Assembly: GCF_032452875.1 (NCBI RefSeq)
Contig: NC_083884.1
Coordinates: 20,229,501 to 20,293,500 of the forward strand
DNA length: 64,000 bases
Origin: Bos javanicus
Taxonomy: Eukaryota > Chordata > Mammalia > Artiodactyla > Bovidae
Direction: 5' to 3'
The notes beneath the pieces are model-generated. The model searched no databases, was not told the origin of the DNA, and was given only the letters and a program-made list of their open reading frames with translations. The number at the start of each line of letters is the position of its first letter. Position 1 is the first letter of the stretch. Positions 45,233 through 55,055 of the stretch are shown here, one piece after another. The position numbers and the translations under genes are program-made.

Positions 45233-45420
45233 CCCTGTGACGGCAGGGAGCGGCGGGGAGAGGAGCGGGCGCCCGAGCCGAGCCGAGCCGAGCCGGAGCG
45301 GACGGTGTAGGCCGGCGCGGCTAGCAGCAACCACGTCGGTGTTCGGGAAGCTGTTCGGGGCTGGAGGGGGTAAGGCCGGCAAGGGCGGCCCGACCCCCCA
45401 GGAGGCCATCCAGAGGCTTC
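45233..45420 (+). promoter_or_regulatory. CpG-rich 5' end of the retrocopy
   Basis: The former 5' UTR and start region are dense in CpG (GGAGCGGGCGCCCGAGCC and repeated GAGCC units at 45272-45296), unlike the AT-rich flanks. It could act as an orphan CpG island or promoter, but no TATA box or initiator is evident and activity is inference. Confidence 0.35.
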
Positions 45421-46007
45421 GGGACACGGAGGAGATGCTAAGTAAGAAGCAGGAATTCCTGGAGAAGAAGATCGAGCAGGAGCTGACGGCTGCCAAGAAG
45501 CACGGCACTAAAAACAAGCGCGCGGCACTCCAGGCCCTGAAGCGCAAGAAGAGGTATGAAAAGCAGCTGGCGCAGATCGACGGCACCCTGTCAACAATCG
45601 AGTTCCAGCGAGAGGCCCTGGAGAATGCCAACACCAACACCGAGGTGCTCAAGAACATGGGCTATGCCACCAAGGCCATGAAGGCTGCCCACGACAACAT
45701 GGACATCGACAAAGTTGATGAGTTAATGCAGGACATTGCTGACCAGCAGGAACTTGCAGAAGAGATTTCAACAGCTATTTCAAAACCTGTAGGGTTTGGA
45801 GAAGAGTTTGACGAGGATGAGCTCATGGCAGAATTAGAAGAACTAGAACAGGAGGAACTAGACAAGAATTTGCTGGAAATCAGTGGACCGGAAACAGTCC
45901 CTCTACCGAGTGTTCCCTCTATATCCCTACCATCAAAACCCGCCAAGAAGAAGGAAGAGGAAGACAATGACATGAAGGAATTAGAGACCTGGGCTGGAAC
46001 CATTTAA
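45333..46007 (+). CDS. CHMP4B: CHMP4B-like open frame, 224 codons, ATG changed to ACG
   Basis: Counting from the ACG that replaces the parental ATG (context AACCACGTCGG, with A at -3), the frame is 224 codons to TAA, the same length as CHMP4B. Visible parts are the N-terminal SVFGKLFGAGGGKAGKGG, the first helix with ATG at codon 35 (EEMLSKKQEFLEKKIEQ), a strongly basic stretch (AAKKHGTKNKRAA, LKRKKRYEKQ) at about residues 53-80, a helix with NTEVLKNMGYATKAMKAA, and the acidic region EEFDEDELMAELEELEQEE. The C-terminal ALIX-binding helix reads MKELETWAGTI. From memory the human protein has GYAAKAMK and ends ENWAGSM, so several residues differ. The frame stays open upstream to 45222 but without an ATG. 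Translation would need ACG, another near-cognate codon, or the internal Met35, which would lose the N-terminal membrane-binding segment. Confidence 0.45.
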   Translation, partial: TSVFGKLFGAGGGKAGKGGPTPQEAIQRLRDTEEMLSKKQEFLEKKIEQELTAAKKHGTKNKRAALQALKRKKRYEKQLAQIDGTLSTIEFQREALENANTNTEVLKNMGYATKAMKAAHDNMDIDKVDELMQDIADQQELAEEISTAISKPVGFGEEFDEDELMAELEELEQEELDKNLLEISGPETVPLPSVPSISLPSKPAKKKEEEDNDMKELETWAGTI

Positions 46008-46193
46008 CCGGTCCAGTGCGGGCTGAGCCCAGACAGACTCTGGTGGCCTGCGCAGCGGGCAGGCGCGTGCGTGTGCGGGGCAGGCCGGAGGTGGTGCAGG
46101 CAGGTTCCATCGCTCTCAAATCTCCCTCCAAAGCAGTAGGGCCGCATCACTGCTCACTCCGCATAGCATGGTCTGCACCCAGCGGGACAGGTC

Positions 46194-46231
46194 GGGGGGA
46201 GGGGGTGGGGTGGGGGGGAGTGGGGGGGAGG
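46194..46231 (+). repeat. G-run block in the retrocopy 3' UTR
   Basis: At least five runs of four or more G within 38 bases (for example GGGGGTGGGGTGGGGGGG). It meets the usual pattern for a G-quadruplex in the sense RNA. It is inherited from the parental 3' UTR. Confidence 0.75.
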
Positions 46232-46793
46232 TGCCTGCTGTTTATAATGTTGAATTTCTGTAAAATAAACTGTATTTGCAAATCCAACATTGAACTTCTG
46301 GACTACGCTAACTCCACTGCAGAACCTCAATGGCAAGGGTCGACCGTTTGCAGTCAGAATGACCTGAAAATGTAGCCTCTGTCCTTTTAAGTCAGCTGAC
46401 TTGTCGCACATCTCTTTGTAAGACGTGTATGGTACTGGCAGAAGAATCGTTTTTTAAAAGCCATAGGCTTTTCCTTGTCCTTAGCTGTAATAATGTATCT
46501 GTTTTGGTTTCCTTGAGAGCTGTATTTCTGTCCATCACCTGTGTACTGGCCCCTGTGTTCCCCACCCTGGCCCACTCCTCCCACCCCCCTGGTCTTTCTG
46601 GAGTTTGTGACACTGATTTGAAATGGATGGTGTTCTCTTGAGAGTGTGTGAGATTGTTTGAGTTAAATTCCAGCTATACATTTTTCTAACATAGCTCTAA
46701 GGTCCTTGTTGCTGTTTGTGATAACTGATAGATAACCCATTGGAAACATGTGCATACATTTATATTCAGATGAAATTATGGCTTGCACTGTCT

Positions 46794-46822
46794 ATTAAAT
46801 ATCTCGATTAATTAAAAAAAAA
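46794..46822 (+). terminator. Poly(A) signal and tail of the retrocopy
   Basis: ATTAAA at 46794-46799, then 14 bases and a nine-A run (46814-46822). An earlier AATAAA at 46264-46269 could serve as an alternative signal. Confidence 0.85.
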
Positions 46823-46943
46823 TGATTTAATATCCCTATCTGTTTGGTGAAATGACTAATGCTATGCACCACAGAGGAAGTAGTCACTACTTCAACCCCC
46901 TGTGCCTGACATCATTGCATATTGCTGACACTACTGGGTCTTG

Positions 46944-49900
46944 GACGAGGGATATCTCCTCACCTCCACCCCTCCTGACCTTGAACGTGGAGTGGCTCCT
47001 CTAGGCCCTCCTGCACCCGCGCAGCCACTGCTCCTTGGATGTGGGGTTGACCCTCTGGGCCTCAAGGTGAGGAGCAGAGGCTGCACTTTGCTGGAGCAGC
47101 TGTGAAGAGATACCTCATATCCAAGGTAAGAGAAACCCAAGTAAGATGGTAGGTGCTGCAAGAGGGCATCAGAAGGCAGATACAGTGAAACCATAATCAC
47201 AGAAAACTAGTCAATCTAATCACACGAACCACAGCCTGATCTAACCCAATGAAACTAAGCCATGCCCTGTGGGGCCACAAAAGATGGATGGGTCATGGTG
47301 GACAGGTCTGACAGGAAGTGTGGTCCACTGGAAAAGGGAATGGCAAACCCCTTCAGTATTCTTGCCTTGAGAACCCCATGAACAGTATAAAAGGCAAAAT
47401 AATAGGATACTGAAAGAGGAACTCCCCAGGTCGGTAGGTGCCCAATATGCTACTGGAGATCAGTGGAGAAATAACTCCAGAAAGAATGAAGGGATGGAGC
47501 CAAAGCAAAAACAGTACCCAGTTGTGGATATGACTGGTGATAGAAGCAAGGTCTGATGCTGTAAGGGCAATATTGCATAGGAACCTGGAATGTTAGGTCC
47601 ATGAATCAAGGCAAATTGGAAGTGGTCAAACAGGAGATGGCAAGAGTGAATGTCAACAATCTAGGAAAGAGTGAACTAAAATGGACTGGAATGGGTGAAT
47701 TTAACTCAGATGACCATTATATATACTACTGCAGGCAGGAATCCCTTAGAAGAAATGGAGTAGCCATCATGTTCAACAAAAGAGTCCAAAATGCAGTACT
47801 TGGATGCAATCTCAAAAACGACAGAATGATCTCTGTTCGTTTCCAAGGCAAACCATTCAATATCACAGTAATCCAAGCCTATGCCCCAACCAGTAACTCT
47901 GAACAAGCTTAAGTTGAACAGTTCTATGAAGACCTACATGACCTTTCAGAACTAACACCCAAAAAAGATGTCCTTTTCATTATAGGGGACTGGAATGCAA
48001 AATTAGGAAGTCAAGAAACACCTTGGGTAGCAGGCAAATTTGGCCTTGTAATATGGAATGAAGCAGGGCAAAGACTAATAGAGTTTTGCCAAGAAAATGC
48101 ACTGGTCATAGCAAACACCCTCTTCCAACAACACAAGAGAAGACTCTACACATGGACATCACCAGATGGTCAACACCAAAATCAGATTAATTATATTCTT
48201 TGCAGCCAAAGATGGAGAAGCTCTATACAGTCAGCAAAAACAAGACCAGGAGGTGACTGCGGCTCAGATCATGAGCTCCTTATTGCCAAATTCAAACTAA
48301 AATTGAAGAAAGTAGGGAAAAACCACTAGACCATTCAGGTATGACCTAAATCAAATCCCTTATGATTATACAGTGGAAGTAAGAAATAGATTTAAGGGCC
48401 TAGATCTGATAGATAGAGTGCCTGATGAACTATGGACAGAGGTTCGTGACATTGTACAGGAGACAGGGATCAAGACCATCCCCATGGAAAAGAAATGCAA
48501 AGACGAAAAATGGCTGTCTGGGGAGGCCTTAAAAATAGCTGTGAAAAGAAGAGAAGCAAAAAGCAAAGGAGAAAAGGAAAGATATAAGCCTCTAAATGCA
48601 GAGTTCCAAAGAATAGCAAGAAGATAAGAAAGCCTTCCTCAGCGATCAATACAAAGAAATAGAGGAAAACAACAGAATGGGAAAGACTAGAGATCTCTTC
48701 AAGATAATTAGAGATACCAAGGGAACATTTCATGCAAAGATGGGCTCGATAAAGGACAGAAATGGTATGGACCTAACAGAAGCAGAAGATATTAAGAAGA
48801 GATGGCAAGAATACACAGAAGAACTGTACAAAAAAGATCTTCATGACCCAGATAATCACGATGGTGTGATCACTCACCTAGAGCCAGACATCCTGGAATA
48901 TGAAGTTAAGTGGGCCTTAGAAAGCATCACTATGCACAAAGCTAGTGGAGGTGATGGAATTCCAGTTGAGCTATTCCAAATCCTGAAAGAAGATGCTGTG
49001 AAAGTGCTGCACTCAATATGCCAGCAAATTTGGAAAACTCAGCAGTGGCCACAGGACTGGAAATGGTTAGTTTTCATTCCATTCCAAAGAAAGGCAATGC
49101 CAAAGAAAGCTCAAGCTACCTCACAGTTGCACTCGTCTCATATGCTAGTAAAGTAATGCTCAAAATTCTCCAAGCCAGGCTTCAGCAATATGTGAACCAT
49201 GAAGTTCCTGATGTTCAAGCTGGTTTTAGAAAAGGCAGAGGAACTAGAGATCAAATTGCCAACATCTGCTGGATCATCGTAAAAGAAAGAGAGTCCCAGA
49301 AAAACATCTATTTCTGCTTTATTGACTATGCCAAAGCCTTTTACTGTGTGCTGCTACTGGTAAGTCACTTCAGTCGTGTCCGACTCTGTGTGACCCCATA
49401 GACGGCAGCCCACCAGGCTCCGCTGTCCCTGGGATTCTCCAGACAAGAACACTGGAGTGGGTTGCCATTTCCTTCTCCAATGCATGAAAGTGAAAAGTGA
49501 AAGTGAAGTTGCTCAGTGGATCACAATAAATTGTGGACAATTCTGAAAGAGATGGGAATACCAGACCACCTGACCTGCTTCTTGAGAAACCTATATGCAG
49601 GTCAGGAAGCAACAGTTAGAATTGGACATCAAAAAACAGACTGGTTCCAAATAGGAAAAGGAGTACATCAAGGCTGTATATTATCACCCTGCTTATTTAA
49701 CTTATATGCAGAGTACATCATGAGAAACACTGGGCTGGAAGAAGCAGAAGCTGGAATAGGATTGCTGGGAGAAATATCAATAACCTCAGATATGCAGATG
49801 ACACCACCCTTATGGCAGAAAGTGAAGAGGAACTCAAAAGCCTCTTGATGAAAGTGAAAGAGGAGAATGAAAAAGTTGGCATAAAGCTCAACATTCAGAA

Positions 49901-50570
49901 AATGAAGATCATGGCATCCGGTCCCATCACTTCATGGGAAATAGATGGGGAAACAGTGGAAATAGTGTCAGACTTTATTTTTCTGGACTCCAAAATCACT
50001 ACAGATGGTGACTGCAGCCATGAAATTAAAAGATGCTTATTCCTTGGAAGGAAAGTTATGACCAACCTAGACAGAATATTCAAAAGCAGAGACATTACTT
50101 TGCCAACAAAGGTCCGTCTAGTCAAGGTTATGGTTTTTCCAGTGGTCATGTATGGATGTGAGAGTTGGACTGTGAAGAAGGCTGAGTGCCAAAGAATTGA
50201 TGCTTTTGAACTGTAGTGTTGGAGAAGACCCTTGAGAGTCCCTTGGACTGCAAGGAGATCCAACCAGTCCTTTCTAAAGGAGATCAGTCCTGGGTGTTCT
50301 TTGGAAGGAATGATGCTAAAGCTGAAACTCCAGTACTTTGGTCACCTCATGTGAAGAGTTGACTCCTTGGAAAAGACTCTGATGCTGGGAGGGATTGGGG
50401 GCTGGAGTAGAAGGGATGATAGAGGATGAGCTGGCTGGATGGCATCATCGACTTGATGGACATGAGTTTGGGTGAACTCCGGGAGTTGGTGATGGGCAGG
50501 GAGGCCTGGCGTGCTGCAATTCATGGAGTCGCAAAGAGTCAGACATGACTGAGCGACTGAACTGAACTGA
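46944..50570 (+). mobile_element. Nearly full-length BovB LINE, sense
   Basis: The longest BovB here, about 3.46 kb after removing an internal SINE, flanked by an 11-base TSD ACTGGGTCTTG (46933-46943 and 50571-50581). It has the GC-rich 5' region (46944-47200), an APE-type endonuclease domain (47601-47912, GVAIMFNKRVQNAVLGC and TVIQAYAPTSNSEQA, then a stop; further on GDWNAKLG and GSDHELLIAKF in the DNA to 48300), the linker (48373-49156), RT fingers (49018-49401), palm with motif B (49516-49848), thumb and C-terminal region (49812-50216), and the 3' tail. Multiple stops and frameshifts, and motif A reads KAFYCV instead of KAFDCV. Inactive. Confidence 0.95.
49350..49515 (-). mobile_element. 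Bov-A2 SINE, antisense, 5'-truncated, inside BovB
   Basis: CTGCTACTGGTAAGTCACTT through GAAAAGTGAAAGTGAAGTTG. It interrupts the BovB RT palm immediately after motif A, and the BovB resumes GTGGATCACAATAAATTG. Only the second Bov-A unit and linker are present, and the TSD is at most a few bases. Confidence 0.9.
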
Positions 50571-50617
50571 ACTGGGTCTTGATATGCTGTTTTGAATATT
50601 GCTAATGCATTTTTACT

Positions 50618-51090
50618 TTTCTTTTTTTAAATTGAAGTAGAGTTGATTTACAATATTAGTTTCAGGTGTACAGCATAGTGATTCTATGTTTTTTTAGATT
50701 ATACTCCATCTAAGTGTTTAAAGATAAATGGGTGTAACTGTCTACATTATACAATAATATATCCTTATTGCTTATCTGCTTTATACATAGTGGTTTGTAT
50801 CTCTTAATCCCATATCCCTAACTTACCTTTCTTTTCTTGACTTTGTCCTCTGGTGAGTGCTACTTTATTGTCTCTATCTGTGAATCTGTTTCTGTTTTGG
50901 TAAATACCCTTCTTTTATTTTTCTTAGACCATACAAAATTGACACAGGATTTATTTCTCTGACTTGTTTCACTTAATATAATACTCTGTAGGTCCATCCA
51001 TGTTGCTACAAGTGCCATTATTTCATTCCTTTTGATATCTGAGTAATATGCCATTATATATATATATATATATATATATCCTACATCTTT
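50618..51090 (-). mobile_element. L1 3' end, antisense
   Basis: Starts at the L1 3' terminus (TTTTTTTAAATTGAAGTAGA, TTTCAGGTGTACAGCATAGT) and runs to the ORF2 end (ATGTTGCTACAAGTGCCATT). It is truncated at about 51090 next to a TA microsatellite. Confidence 0.85.
51055..51079. repeat. (TA)n microsatellite
   Basis: Twelve TA units within the L1 ORF2 end, replacing the usual short TATA stretch. Likely length-variable. Confidence 0.9.
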
Positions 51091-52228
51091 TCAAAAAATT
51101 ATTGAACTATATTTTATTTACAATGTTGTGTTAGTTTCAGGTGTACAGCAAAGTAAATCTGTTATACATAGACATATATCTACTCTAATTCAGATTCTTT
51201 CCCCATATAGGCCATAACAAAGTATTGAGTAGAGTTCCTTGTTCTATACAGCAGGTCATTATTTATTATCCATTTTACAAATAGTAATGTGTACATGTCA
51301 ATCCCAGTCTGCCCATTTATCCCTCCCCTTCACTTATCCCCTGGTAACCATAAGTTTGTTTTCAGCATCTGTGACTCTATTTATGTTTTAAGGATAAATT
51401 CTAAAAAATAAGTTCAACAAATCTACTTTTTTAAAGTGGATTCTGCATATAAGGGATAACATATGATGTTTGTCTTTTTCTGTCTGATTTAGTTCATCCA
51501 GTGTGACAACCTCTCAGCTTATCTGTGTTGCTGCAAATGGTATTATTTCTTACATTTTTACGACTGGGAAATATCCCATGGTATACATGTACCACGTATT
51601 CTTTATCGATTTCTCTGTCGGTAGACATTTCGGTTGTTTCCGCGTCCTGGCTATTGTACAGTGCTGCAGTGAACACTGGGGGTGCATGCATCTTTTTGTG
51701 TTATGGTTTTCGTTGGATATTTGCCCAGGAGTGGGATTGCAGGATCATATGATAGCTCCATACTGTTCTCCATAGTGGCTGTACCAGTTTACATTCTCAT
51801 CAATAGTGTAGAAGGGTTCCCTTTTCTCCAGAATTTATTACCTAAAAAGCATTTATTGTTTGCACATTTTTTGATGATGGCCATTCTGACAGGTGTGAAG
51901 TAATAACCTCATTGTAGTTTTGATTTGCATTTCTCTAATAATTAGTGATGTTGAGCATTTTTTCATGTGATTTTTAACCATCTGTATGTCTTCTTTGGAG
52001 ACATGTCTATTTAGATCATTTGCCAAATTTTCTGTTGGGTTTTGTTGTTGTTGTTACTGAATATTATGAGCTGTTTATATAATTTGAAAATTAAGTCCTA
52101 TTGGTCACATCATTTGAAAATAATTTCTCCCAGTTTATAGGTTGTCTTTTCATTTTGCTTAAGGTTTGTTTTGCTGTGCAAAAGCTTGTAAACTGGATTA
52201 GATATCATCCATTTATTTTTGAAAAACT
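51091..52228 (-). mobile_element. Second L1 3' end, antisense
   Basis: Restarts at an L1 3' terminus (TTAGTTTCAGGTGTACAGCA again at about 51131-51150) and runs leftward through the 3' UTR and ORF2 C-terminus (plus-strand CCTGGCTATTGTACAGTGCT, TACTGTTCTCCATAGTGGCT). It ends in the ORF2 region at about 52228. It is a separate insertion from the L1 on its left, in the same orientation. Confidence 0.85.
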
Positions 52229-53101
52229 ATTATTTTCTCACTGTGTAGAATCAAGTAATTTGGAAATTTTCAGAAGGCATCTAGGAACTGCAAAAATAAC
52301 CAAATATGACTTCTACAACTTAAAGACACAATAACTAAAGCACAAGTAAATAAATAACTAAAATTAAGCACAGTAGACACAGCAGAAGAGCTAATAAGTT
52401 AAATGTGAAATAGATGAAAAGGACATAGCCAAAATGTAGTACTGATGAATACATGTGTGAAAAATACAGAAAATAAAATATATTTCAGAAAAGATAGAAT
52501 GACACACAAGCAGCTTCTGAAGCAGGGGACAGCGAATTGGGACATAAGTAATATTTAAGGAAATAATGACTAAGAATTCATTAAAACATTACATATAATA
52601 GACTATTAAATTTTTCCTAAACTGGTGTCTGTGGGTCTGAAGGTTTACCACCAAATGGAATGACATGTCTACCAGAGAAAATAATAATGATTCCAATAAA
52701 TCTGAAATAAGATCTCAAAAATTTGGGCCCCTTATTAGATATGAGAACACAATTTTGTGTTTGTTTTATATAAAGGTAGACATATTACATTGTTGGATGA
52801 ATACATGATAAGTTTTCAATAGTAAATATTTCTACAGCATGATGGAGGTCAAATGCGCTTAGAGTAGAATGCAGAGGATTCCCTAAGTGTTTTATCACCT
52901 TGCCATGTGTAAGGTTAACTGAACCTTATTGGAGCACTGAATACAGACCAATATAGTCAACTTGGACTTAGATTCACCTAAATAAAGATATCTGGCAAAA
53001 AGTCTTATTGGAAGTACTGGCTGAATACTGTAGAACACGGAAATGAGTAAAGGAAAGAGCTATTTACTAGCTGCAGAGATTAGTACCCACTAATGAAATG
53101 G
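52229..53101. other. Single-copy or very old repeat DNA
   Basis: AT-rich; 52290-52520 vaguely resembles decayed L1 5' or ORF1 sequence, but I cannot support that. No gene. Confidence 0.35.
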
Positions 53102-53284
53102 TTTTCCTGGTGGTTCAGTGGTAAAGAATCCACCTGCTAATGCAGGAGATGCAGGTTCGATCCCTAGGTTGGGAAGATCCACTGGAGAAAGAAATAGCAA
53201 TATTCTTGCCTGGGAAATCCCATGGACAAGAGGAGCCTGGCAGGGCTCAAAAGAGTCAGACTCGACTTTACAACTAAACAACAA
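53102..53284 (+). mobile_element. Bov-tA SINE, sense
   Basis: TTTTCCTGGTGGTTCAGTGG through GTCAGACTCGACTTTACAAC with an AACAACAA tail. Confidence 0.88.
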
Positions 53285-54263
53285 TAAAATTCATAGTTAT
53301 TTCTTGTTTAAAATTAAATAGGCATTATGATTATTGAATATGTGTTTGCTTTTCCCAATCATTCTTTACTGGATATATCGGTAACATCTAAAAATATCAA
53401 AGGTAACAGAATGGCATTAACATTGGTATTGAATTTTGATGCCAAAAGCTGCATATACCATGGTTCTATGTATCATTAATATAGAATAAATTGTCTGAAT
53501 GTGTGAGGAAAGAGCAAGCGTTTTTAATCATACATGGGATGATATTATATGTATAGGTAATATTAAAAAATGTTGATGATCATGGGTACTGGATGCACTA
53601 TTTCTAATTCCTGGTTTCTCTTCATCTCTTTCTATTCAGCCATGTCAAATGAACAATAATTTATACCACATAATGATCCTTCCCTCTCACTCTCATTGCT
53701 GATCACAGATGATTGAATTTGATTTAAGAAAATCAATCTATAAACTGATTAGATACATATAATTTATGTACTGATTAAATAAAAACATTTGGGAAATGTG
53801 TCTCTTCTGGCTGACTGGAGATTTGGGAAAATAAAGTTGGTCAGTGGTAGAACAAGAGTCTAAATATAGACTAAAGATGGGTCTAGGGAAGCAATTACTG
53901 CCAAGCTGCTGGTCCCATGAGTTATTACTGCATATTTATTCATATCCTTAAATTTGTCTCCATTAAATATTCATAATAAGGTGTGGAAAATCTAGAGGAG
54001 CTAGTCTCTGTTTCTCCAGAGGAAGCATCTAAAGATAGTGATGGTGAATGTATATATCCTCAGGATCAACATTCGCAGAATTGAATAGACTAATAATACT
54101 GGGAATTTCTAACTGTTAATGGAGGCAGTGGTGAAAATGAAACTTTTTTTCTCCCACTGAGGCTGGATCCATGCTTCTCTCTAAAGTTAGAATTAATTTT
54201 TTACAATTTAGAACTTTGAGATAAAGATAAACTAAGAGGTAAAAAAGAGGTAAATGAACAGGT
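53285..54263. other. Single-copy AT-rich stretch
   Basis: No gene or young repeat recognised. Confidence 0.45.
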
Positions 54264-54271
54264 AAAAAGCA

Positions 54272-54439
54272 CTGGGATGACCCAGAGGGATGGTATGGGG
54301 AGGGAGGAGGGAGGAGGGAGGAGGGTTCAGGATGGGGAACACATGTATACCTGTGGTGGATTCATTTTGATATTTGGCAAAACTAATACAATTATGTAAA
54401 GTTTAAAAATAAAATAAAATTAATTAAAAAAAAAAAAAG
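54272..54439 (+). mobile_element. Young bovine L1 3' end, sense
   Basis: CTGGGATGACCCAGAGGGAT, a GGAGGGA repeat block (54298-54323) and the terminal AACTAATACAATTATGTAAA with an A-rich tail. TSD AAAAAGCA at 54264-54271 and 54440-54447. Confidence 0.93.
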
Positions 54440-54447
54440 AAAAAGCA

Positions 54448-54775
54448 TAGCAAACCCAATCTTTCTCTCTCAAATGCAGTCAAACCCTAGCAAGGCTTTT
54501 TCTAGGTTTAAATATTATTTAGGTATCCAGGAAAGTGCAAAGGAGAAAGATTTAAAGAAGAAACTGGGATGAAAAAATCAGGAAATGTGGAGAAAAACTG
54601 AAAGAAGAGAATAAAAGGTGGCAGGTTTTTAAAATTCTTAATTGTTTGCTGTCTTGTTTATACTTTGAAGGAGTCAAGAACTGAAAATTGAAAGTCCCCA
54701 GCCAAGCACAGAAACCGTTTTGTAGTCACATTTCTGATAAACTCAATTCCTTTACCCATTCTCATGTGCACAGGC
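54448..54775. other. Single-copy stretch
   Basis: Purine-rich with no gene recognised. Confidence 0.4.
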
Positions 54776-54992
54776 CTGTGTACTAAGTCACTTTAGTCGT
54801 GTCCGACTCTTTGCAACTCCATGGACTGTATAACCAGCCAGATCCTCTGTCCATGGGACTTTCCAGGCAAAAAGACAGGAATGGGTTGTCATTTCCTTCT
54901 CCAGGGGATCGGCCTGACCCATGGATCGAATCCATGTCTGCTACTTCTCCTGCACTGGCAGGCGGACTCTACTAGCGCCACCTGGGAAGCCC
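54776..54992 (-). mobile_element. Bov-tA SINE, antisense
   Basis: CTGTGTACTAAGTCACTTTA through CTAGCGCCACCTGGGAAGCC, a full-length reversed Bov-tA. Confidence 0.9.
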
Positions 54993-55055
54993 ATGCACTG
55001 TAAAGCCCTTCATCAGTGTACTGTTTGTTCTTCTTAGGTTACAAGTAACTTTATG

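Larger units (their letters stand above)
45227..46822 (+). pseudogene. CHMP4B: CHMP4B processed retrocopy
   Basis: An intronless copy of the whole CHMP4B mRNA: GC-rich 5' UTR (about 45233-45332), coding region (45333-46007), long 3' UTR, an ATTAAA poly(A) signal (46794-46799) and an A run (46814-46822). TGATTTAA at 45219-45226 and 46823-46830 is the target-site duplication, as expected of L1-mediated retroposition. CHMP4B is the main filament-forming ESCRT-III subunit, acting in endosomal sorting, cytokinetic abscission, nuclear-envelope repair and virus budding (family knowledge). The frame has no internal stop or frameshift, but the start codon is ACG. The copy brings a CpG-rich 5' end into AT-rich surroundings. 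Whether it is transcribed cannot be seen here. Confidence 0.95.

Noticed and set aside
45101..45658. 185-codon minus-strand frame over the CHMP4B retrocopy
   Set aside because: It is the reverse reading of the GC-rich CHMP4B coding region and 5' UTR; it has no domain and ends in AT-rich flank.
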